The notes under the pieces: model-generated
What the model was told of the DNA's origin: nothing
Database searches by the model: none
What the model saw: only the letters and a program-made list of their open reading frames with translations
Translations under genes and position numbers: made by a program
Source: Acidobacteriaceae bacterium
GTDB taxonomy: Bacteria; Acidobacteriota; Terriglobia; Terriglobales; Acidobacteriaceae
Length of the DNA stretch: 38,937 bases
Direction: 5' to 3'
Assembly (NCBI GenBank): GCA_025350325.1
Contig: JANXYB010000147.1
Location: 1-38,937, forward strand
In this document: positions 34,501 through 38,937 of the stretch, piece after piece
Layout of the letters: the number at the start of each line of letters is the position of its first letter
Position numbering within the stretch: the first letter of the stretch is position 1

Positions 34501-34865
34501 GTGGACTCCGTGGGCAGAGCAAGAGCTGGATACACCGTCTTGGTCTGATTGGACTCGACCTGGATCCCTGTCTGACTCCACGTCTTGAACCCGGGTGCTT
34601 CCACTTGAATCGTGTAGATCCCGCCGGCAACCTGGGCGACACGGAAGTTGCCGCTCTCATTGCTGTTGGTCACGTTGGCAACTTGTGTAGCTTCGTTCGT
34701 GGTCGTCACCTTCGCGTTGGGGATTACGGCACTCGTCTGGTCGACAACGATACCGGTGAATCCGCTGCTGAACTGTGCATAGGTCCGTGGGGTGACGAGC
34801 AGCAGCAGCGCGGCAAGAGCGCAGCAGGCCAGGATCGCGCGTTTGAGTTGACCTAGATTGGGCAT
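31533..34865 (-). CDS. Oar-like TonB-dependent outer-membrane receptor (receptor 2)
   Basis: This 1110-residue protein starts at ATG 34865; AAGGAG lies upstream. The signal peptide is ALLLLVTPRTYAQ. The carboxypeptidase-regulatory-like domain (about 32-115) reads GFTGIVVDQTSAVIPNAKVT, then GNFRVAQVAGGIYTIQVEAP. The plug follows (RTIETAPLIGRNVYTSMIQL, NNEYDVDGTVTNSASRDG), then a long barrel ending in FGLNFSF with a terminal Phe. It has the same architecture as the receptor at 14707-18027 but is clearly diverged in the barrel. It follows a secreted TPR protein after 60 nt and is followed by sugar permease, ribokinase and glycosidase-like genes on the same strand, so it is probably the outer-membrane importer for an oligosaccharide handled by this locus. 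Confidence 0.93.
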   Translation of the reverse strand: MPNLGQLKRAILACCALAALLLLVTPRTYAQFSSGFTGIVVDQTSAVIPNAKVTTTNEATQVANVTNSNESGNFRVAQVAGGIYTIQVEAPGFKTWSQTGIQVESNQTKTVYPALALPTESTSVQVSEAVASVETDRSDTSREISERTIETAPLIGRNVYTSMIQLAPGVTGSGLPSGGALGSGSANNDSFEQEAGYQINAAGQRQENNEYDVDGTVTNSASRDGVVNLSPEPDMIQAIRVNGATFDAQKGRYSGAYVQVFTKAGSNAFHGNLSEYHTDNALTARTIFQYCPPDTPGCRAIPAFRRNEYGGTLGGPILRDKLFLFIGAFGLQSSNASTSVATVETQEFSNYVKQYFPNNLANTFFAQAPPDRYPTSNILTVAQVQAQNPGLTSGAAFPADLPAVGTVNVPLSLTHNAYQWHIRTDYDLHQSRDRIFFDWFRTYSDQLQADPRPIYRVVVPNTGMFAKVDWTHTFASNIVNQAGVTLVRAVGSNPGTSKNKDLPDVNISGVAGYNQWGSAGWVHENFNWHDVLSWTHGRHTISTGFDVDRHHDDDKFTIAVLRPTFGFQNILDFGQDAPFSQNGPGMKVATSSLADDLYEILRWVYAGAYAQDDWKFSSRLTLNIGLRYDYFGHWGTFYNSHTPFPLFTPGSGSDFASQVSSGSMSVRGGRAAYVTQNRPMGIGPRFGFGWDVYGNGKMAVRGGYGLFYNNVADGSWSFPSRANPPYWANPSFNQNSSSHPFTYALGSQDGKIWPIPPGITFQTNAAGGIVGLPVLTSGVQPQMDQPRTQIWMLAVQRDLGHRMVAEADYNGSKSDRLFIQTDVNRFSGDLIQHGGAQTRLNSNFGPIIFGRDMGVADGHYASLMLNKQLSHSWEMRGIYTFGKSTDEMSSNDNGTANGEAIFDPSNVRSQHGLSDFNVSKRFTLDSMVMVPSMFSGGIGKAFLGGWRMSNIVVLQSGLPFTVYTSAAFNPVLDANGNVTGLKPGSGDFNADGYGYDVPNRSAKGVVKTGSRSDFIKGFAKASDFPIPTLGQQGNGGRNTYTGPGFANVNAQFAKAFTFDRIGLDFRADVFNIFNRVNFTQPDSDMSSGTFGISTGQNLPRSEQFGLNFSF

Positions 34866-34925
34866 GGGGTCTCCTTGATGGGGTTGTGCAGGTTGTCCAT
34901 TAAGCCTTCTGTTGCGAAGCGGCCA

Positions 34926-35951
34926 TCACTGAGCCACATCGATGTGCAACTGTTTGTTGTCTTGCAACTCCGCGGCGTGCTGTCGAGCTTTGTACTTCGA
35001 GAGCATCGCCTTCCCATCAGCGGTCCTGCCCTTGCGGATGTAAAGGCGTGCCAGGGCATATTGTGCTGGTGCGTGTTGCGGATCGAGTTTGAGACAGCGG
35101 GTGAGCGCGGCTTCAGCTCGATCCTGCTGATCCGGGGGATACAGATTTGATAGTTGGTACCACGAGTCGGCGTGCGACGGGCCGTACCGGACCGACTGAG
35201 CGAATTCCTCCATGGCCCTGTCACGCAGCGCGTCGCCATCCGTACTGGAGCTCGCCAGTTGCAGCAGGAGCTTGCCATGGAAGTAGTGAATGTTGGCGTT
35301 CTGCGGATACCGTTGAACAGCGGTCGCGAAAACCCGTTCCGCCTGATCGAGATGGCTGGAGTGGGTGAGAAGCACGGCCAGACTGAGAAGAGCGAGGCTG
35401 TTCTCGGGCTGCTGCGCGGAGGCTTCCTCGAAGACCGCAATAGACTCCTCGAATCGGCCAAGTTCATCGAGGGATACGCCCTTCTGAATCTTGAGCCGAT
35501 AGGAGTTTGGAACGTTGGCCAAGCCGATCTCGGACGTGTCGAGAGCCAGTTGCGGGTTGCCATGATCCCCGCAGATCTCGCTGAACTCCAGATACGCAAG
35601 TTCGTTCTGGGGATCCAGTTTCGCCGCACGTTGCAACGAAGACATGGTGAAAGCAAGATCCTTCTGCTCGCGGGCGACGTCAGCGAGCAGAAGATAGACG
35701 CCTGCCGAAGCGTGCGTTCCAGCCAGTGTCTCAAGGATGGCGCGCGATTCGCTCAGGCGATGCTGCTCGAAGAGTTGCTGTGCCCGGTTGTACGAAACGG
35801 CTGGCGGTTCAATCGGCATTTTGCTGGACACGTGCTGCGCTGCGGCCGGAACCAGCATTAGGCACGCCAGCAGCAGCGCGGGCCGAAAAAGCGCCAGCGT
35901 CTCTCGAACAGAACGGGAAGAGTGTTCTTGTGCGATTCTGCAATGCTGCAT
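34926..35951 (-). CDS. Secreted tetratricopeptide-repeat protein (TPR protein 3)
   Basis: This 341-residue protein is started at ATG 35951. A signal peptide (LFRPALLLACLMLVPAAAQ) begins about residue 22. About eight TPR hairpins follow: ARAILE-like SESRAILETLAGTHASAGVY, DLAFTMSSLQRAAKLDPQNE, RFEESIAVFEEASAQQPENS and AEAALTRCLKLDPQHAPAQY. It is the first gene after a promoter with an operator-like palindrome, 60 nt before receptor 2. It shares the TPR-plus-receptor pairing with the plus-strand cluster, but is shorter than the two TPR paralogues there and only generally similar. A role in capturing substrate or partner proteins for receptor 2 is inferred from this position. Confidence 0.87.
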   Translation of the reverse strand: MQHCRIAQEHSSRSVRETLALFRPALLLACLMLVPAAAQHVSSKMPIEPPAVSYNRAQQLFEQHRLSESRAILETLAGTHASAGVYLLLADVAREQKDLAFTMSSLQRAAKLDPQNELAYLEFSEICGDHGNPQLALDTSEIGLANVPNSYRLKIQKGVSLDELGRFEESIAVFEEASAQQPENSLALLSLAVLLTHSSHLDQAERVFATAVQRYPQNANIHYFHGKLLLQLASSSTDGDALRDRAMEEFAQSVRYGPSHADSWYQLSNLYPPDQQDRAEAALTRCLKLDPQHAPAQYALARLYIRKGRTADGKAMLSKYKARQHAAELQDNKQLHIDVAQ

Positions 35952-36088
35952 GAACTTACTCCTGCACAGGATGCCCTGATGCGCTTGACGGTCGAGGTTG
36001 TGCGCGGGCAAGGCTACGGCTGCTAATTCTGGCTCGGATTAGGTAGTTTCCTCATTTTGCCGGGGAGCGAGAGGTCTCTCTGTCAGAC

Positions 36089-36104
36089 TTTGAAAGCTTT
36101 CAAA
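36089..36104. promoter_or_regulatory. Operator-like palindrome, copy 1
   Basis: TTTGAAAGCTTTCAAA is a perfect 16-bp palindrome. It lies about 15-35 nt downstream of the transcription start expected from the promoter at 36128-36157, a position where a bound repressor would block transcription. It is nearly the same as the palindrome at 26880-26893. Composition and size fit a LacI/GalR-family site. Confidence 0.6.
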
Positions 36105-36127
36105 ACAGAAAATCATATGACAGGAGA

Positions 36128-36157
36128 ACTGTATCCAGATTTTGCGCCGGCTGTCAA
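36128..36157 (-). promoter_or_regulatory. Probable sigma-70 promoter of the TPR 3 / receptor 2 locus
   Basis: On the minus strand a perfect TTGACA (36152-36157) is followed after 18 nt by TACAGT (36128-36133), a 4/6 match to TATAAT. Transcription would start near 36120, some 170 nt upstream of the TPR gene, with the palindrome in the leader. Confidence 0.55.
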
Positions 36158-36269
36158 CAGGTATTTAGTATCGGCAAACGATAGGACCCTGTAGCGAACA
36201 CCGCGATGGATTCAGAGCCGAAGTTCCTGTCAGTTCGCGATCTGATGTGTGTTTGGTTAAGCGGCAATC

Positions 36270-38537
36270 TCAGTTCGCATCGGTTCGACTTTCCAGGAGC
36301 AACACATTCGAACGGTTGTTTTCTTTCATGACTGCTAGATGGCGACCATCGGGAGAAGGCACCGCCCATTCCAGATTGATACCTTGGTATGACAGCACCG
36401 TGCTCACTCTGTGGTCCATGCCTACAAGCAAGAGAGTCTGGGCATTGTCACTATTTCTGGCTGCAGCCCAAAGGCTCTTGCTGTCCGCAGCCCAGTCGAG
36501 GCCATAAATCTCAGTCCAACCGGGCACTTCAATATCTTGAGTCCGACCATCGCCTAAGGAGAATATTCGTAACCCAAATTCTTTCAGTGCAGCGCGATTC
36601 TTGGCCCATGCAAGATATCGACCGTCTGGGGACAGACACCAGTCGAAATTGTCGCTTTGAGACTTCGCCACCTGCAATTCTCCAATAAGTCCCTTTACCG
36701 AATCGAATCTGAAAAAGGTTCGCTTCCCACCTTGAATCCTGCTGTAGAGGCATAGACTGGAAGGACCTCGCGCACACTCAATATCCCAAATACCGGTGTC
36801 TTCTAGTACCAGTTGGCTCGGGCCACCGATGAGAGGTATTCGCATGATCTGCGATTTCTCCGACGATCCGCCCGGTTTGGCACGGATGAGATAGAGTACG
36901 CTGGTTCCGTCCGGGCTGAGTCGGGGCAGATCCAGATCATCCTTGCCGCCCACTAATCGGTCGGGTTGGGTTGCTTCGATATTTTGCGCGAAAATATGAA
37001 AGGGGCCATCGCGATTTGAGTAGAAAAGGACGGCCTTGCTGTCCGCTGTCCAGGACGTCGCGAGGTCCTCTCTCTCGTCTAATGTGAGGCGTTTAAGAGT
37101 TACCAGGCTCGTCCCGCCCTGCCTCAGATCTCCCACGTAGACGTCCGAGTGGGGAGCGTCCCTTCTTACTGCAATACGTCTCCCGTCACTACCGAAACTG
37201 AGTTGAACGGCCATCCCTGGTCCGCTTGTGAGGCGAACGGGCGGACCCAGCGCCAGTCCAGTCTCGGCTTCGACCTTTGTCCACCATAGATTGGCATCCT
37301 GCTGATTTGGAGCAGGTTCGCGACGAGGGTAGATGAGCCGTCCATCTGGCGTCCATGCCATAGCAGCGCTTCCGTGAGGCAGACCTCGTTCTCGGAGGCG
37401 TTGAACGACCGTGATCTCTCCGGTCTTGACATCGAGAGCTTCGATCAGATTATCGGGTCCATTCTGGGCAGCATAGTATCTCGTTTTTGTTCTTGCGTAG
37501 GCTATCCGATTACCATCAGGAGCCCAAGCCAGTTGACCAAAGTTGTCTTCCTCGCTGCTGAGCAGCATTTTCGCGCTTATCCCATCCGTTTGCATCAACC
37601 CGATTTCAGTCCTGGCTAGAGCTTGTCTCAAGAAGACAATCTGAGTTCCACTCGGCGATACGGATGCTGATGAACCTACTTCCGCAAGCCTTCGCGGTCG
37701 CCCTCCAAGGATTGATATTTCCCACAAGCCAGCCGGACTAAGTGGGCTCTCTGCGCGAGAATCCACCAGGTGAACGTTATATGGAAACCAGCTTTCCGCC
37801 AGCAGGCTAAAGCCCGCGGGCAGGGGCACCAGATGAGTATCGCCACTATCGACCTGCTCCAGATACAAGCCCGTGGAGTCGGTGTAGGCCAGGTACTTGC
37901 CGTCGGGTGAAATAACGCCGCTGGTTACCGGAGTATCCTCGGGATTCGCCGTCAGCCGTGGCTCTGTGGGGATTGGAGGACGTGGGTGACAAACTTCGAC
38001 CCCACGCAATAGCCCTTCTAGGCGGAAAAAAAGAGGACCCTCGTATGACAGAAAGGTTGCCGCGGCCAGGATCAGGATGGCGAGAAGCGCTAACCCTGCC
38101 GTGAGCTCTTGGCGTCGTGGAGGAAAGAGTGTCGCAGTCGGTGTCGACGATGCAGACGGAACGTCTTCATCCACACGCCGGTCGGATTCATTTGGAGCCC
38201 ACTCCACTGGGACCAGAAAGCGGTAACCAAGCCGGGGCAGCGTTTCGACGAATTTCGGATCGTCGACCGAATCTTCCAGCGCTTGCCTCAGCTTCCTTAC
38301 AGCTGTATTTAGACTATGCTCGAAGTCGACAAACGTGTCCTCCGACCACAGTGCGGCACGAAGTTCATCGCGGCTCACCACTTCGCCGTTCGCCATGAGA
38401 AGAAGGCGTAGCAGTTGAAGAGGCTGCCTCTGGATCGGAACGTTGAGGCCAGACCTCTGTAGTTTGCCCGTGCTCAGATCGACATTGAATCGGTCGAATC
38501 GGGCTCTCGTGGCACTACCGAAATCGTGGTCGCTCAA
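36270..38537 (-). CDS. Membrane-anchored winged-helix (OmpR/CadC-type) regulator with TolB-like beta-propeller
   Basis: Taken as 755 residues from TTG 38537, because GGAGG lies 6 nt upstream and the conserved domain starts soon after; the frame is open to TTG 38624. Residues about 15-110 form an OmpR-type winged helix: PIQRQPLQLLRLLLMANGEV, VSRDELRAALW, FVDFEHSLNTAVRKLRQALE and VETLPRLGYRFLVPVEW. One membrane helix follows (LALLAILILAAATFLS, about 150-165). The remaining 580 residues have WD40/PD40-like repeats (SPDGKYLAYTDSTGLYLEQV, WAPDGNRIAYAR, LSPDGTSVLYLIR, LSPDGRYLAWAKN), predicting a periplasmic propeller. Such one-component regulators, frequent in Acidobacteriota, bind DNA from the membrane. 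Neither target nor signal is known; it lies upstream of the TPR 3/receptor 2 locus. Confidence 0.85.
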   Translation of the reverse strand: MSDHDFGSATRARFDRFNVDLSTGKLQRSGLNVPIQRQPLQLLRLLLMANGEVVSRDELRAALWSEDTFVDFEHSLNTAVRKLRQALEDSVDDPKFVETLPRLGYRFLVPVEWAPNESDRRVDEDVPSASSTPTATLFPPRRQELTAGLALLAILILAAATFLSYEGPLFFRLEGLLRGVEVCHPRPPIPTEPRLTANPEDTPVTSGVISPDGKYLAYTDSTGLYLEQVDSGDTHLVPLPAGFSLLAESWFPYNVHLVDSRAESPLSPAGLWEISILGGRPRRLAEVGSSASVSPSGTQIVFLRQALARTEIGLMQTDGISAKMLLSSEEDNFGQLAWAPDGNRIAYARTKTRYYAAQNGPDNLIEALDVKTGEITVVQRLRERGLPHGSAAMAWTPDGRLIYPRREPAPNQQDANLWWTKVEAETGLALGPPVRLTSGPGMAVQLSFGSDGRRIAVRRDAPHSDVYVGDLRQGGTSLVTLKRLTLDEREDLATSWTADSKAVLFYSNRDGPFHIFAQNIEATQPDRLVGGKDDLDLPRLSPDGTSVLYLIRAKPGGSSEKSQIMRIPLIGGPSQLVLEDTGIWDIECARGPSSLCLYSRIQGGKRTFFRFDSVKGLIGELQVAKSQSDNFDWCLSPDGRYLAWAKNRAALKEFGLRIFSLGDGRTQDIEVPGWTEIYGLDWAADSKSLWAAARNSDNAQTLLLVGMDHRVSTVLSYQGINLEWAVPSPDGRHLAVMKENNRSNVLLLESRTDAN

Positions 38538-38737
38538 TTCGAACCTCCGCGCCCGGAGCCGATTTATACGCAACTCCCCATGGAACCGCGCAAAGGCGAG
38601 TTCACCTGCTCCACTAATCAGCAAATTACGCGATGCTTAGGTCAGTGTCTGGCGTCAAGTACTTCTTCCGATTAACGACAACCATAGTTACCGATAGTTG
38701 TTGGAACGTCTTTCTCTCCTCTCCATGCTGAGATAGT

Positions 38738-38802
38738 GTTGTTGCTGGCAGGGCCGGAGCGTAGCCCCGAAGGGGCGGAGCGGAGGGCCTGCCAGCAACA
38801 AC
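38738..38802. repeat. Long nested palindrome (REP-like or IS-end structure)
   Basis: Perfect 15-bp arms GTTGTTGCTGGCAGG / CCTGCCAGCAACAAC (38738-38752, 38788-38802) enclose a second hairpin GCCCC-GAA-GGGGC (38764-38768, 38772-38776). It lies 22 nt beyond the stop of the minus-strand istB. It could be a terminator of that gene, part of the IS end, or an independent repetitive palindromic element. Confidence 0.7.
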
Positions 38803-38824
38803 GGACACATGTCTCCGCCCTCGG

Positions 38825-38937
38825 TCAATTGACCTCGCTGCCTGGCTGCGGCGGATTCAGATTCTTCTTAGCCTCCTCCATCCGGTAGCTGGGGATGTTC
38901 AGTTCGACGATGACGGAGTGATGCACCAGCCTATCGA
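38825..38937 (-). CDS. istB: C-terminal end of a second IS21-type helper ATPase (IstB), partial
   Basis: Read on the minus strand from the window edge, 37 codons give DRLVHHSVIVELNIPSYRME, then EAKKNLNPPQPGSEVN and stop at 38825-38827. The RLVHHSVI-E-N-PSYR pattern is the end of IstB-like AAA+ ATPases of one IS21 subgroup. It differs from the left-edge copy ([15 protein letters not shown]), so the two are not copies of the same element. The rest of the gene is outside the window. The insertion sequence end is expected in the next 100-150 nt leftwards. Confidence 0.7.
   Translation of the reverse strand, partial: DRLVHHSVIVELNIPSYRMEEAKKNLNPPQPGSEVN

Larger units (their letters stand above)
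35952..36269. other. Regulatory gap between two minus-strand genes
   Basis: This 318-nt stretch holds the promoter and palindrome described separately, a 5' leader of about 170 nt before the TPR gene, and the 3' region of the winged-helix regulator gene. No further coding region is supported. Confidence 0.6.

Noticed and set aside
1..38937. CRISPR array, retron, or defence island
   Set aside because: No regularly spaced direct repeats, reverse transcriptase, Cas, restriction or toxin-antitoxin genes were seen on either strand.

Overview
The window looks like accessory chromosome from an Acidobacteriota (Terriglobia-like) soil bacterium. This is inferred from gene content and not tested by any search: two very long Oar-like TonB-dependent receptors with an N-terminal carboxypeptidase-regulatory-like domain, secreted TPR proteins next to them, a CRTAC1/ASPIC-UnbV protein, a winged-helix plus beta-propeller regulator and several polysaccharide-degrading enzymes.

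Layout. 1-4060: a decayed mobile-element zone holding an IS21 istB tail, a tyrosine integrase broken by frameshifts and an internal deletion, small overlapping ORFs, an HK97-type capsid pseudogene with two frameshifts and a degraded glycine-rich protein. 4085-10962 (minus strand): an apparent operon of sugar-binding lipoprotein, histidine kinase, LuxR-type response regulator and a GH127 beta-L-arabinofuranosidase, with overlapping genes at the sensor end. 11236-19681 (plus strand): TPR protein, CRTAC1-like protein, Oar-like receptor and a second, paralogous TPR protein. 19815-22385: a second decayed zone with a tadE remnant, a truncated outer-membrane protein, the 3' half of a tRNA-Pro gene and an IS110 fragment. 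22386-36157 (minus strand): what looks like a polysaccharide utilisation locus, consisting of TPR protein, Oar-like receptor, sugar permease, ribokinase, a secreted TIM-barrel/SUMF1-like fusion, a GH3 remnant cut by an IS fragment, and a GH9 glucanase. 36270-38537: a winged-helix/propeller membrane regulator. 38825-38937: the tail of a second, different IstB.

How the genes may work together. The binding lipoprotein, kinase and regulator probably sense an arabinose-containing or related sugar and control GH127. In the right-hand locus the receptor and TPR protein would capture oligosaccharides at the outer membrane, GH9 and (formerly) GH3 would cut them, and the permease and ribokinase would take up and phosphorylate the released sugar. 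Two promoter-like regions in this locus share a TTGACA box followed 45-55 nt later by the same palindrome (TTGAAA-N2-TTTCAA), which suggests a common LacI-type repressor not encoded in the window. The pairing of Oar-like receptors with secreted TPR proteins resembles the SusC/SusD partnership of Bacteroidota; this is the most interesting system-level hypothesis here.
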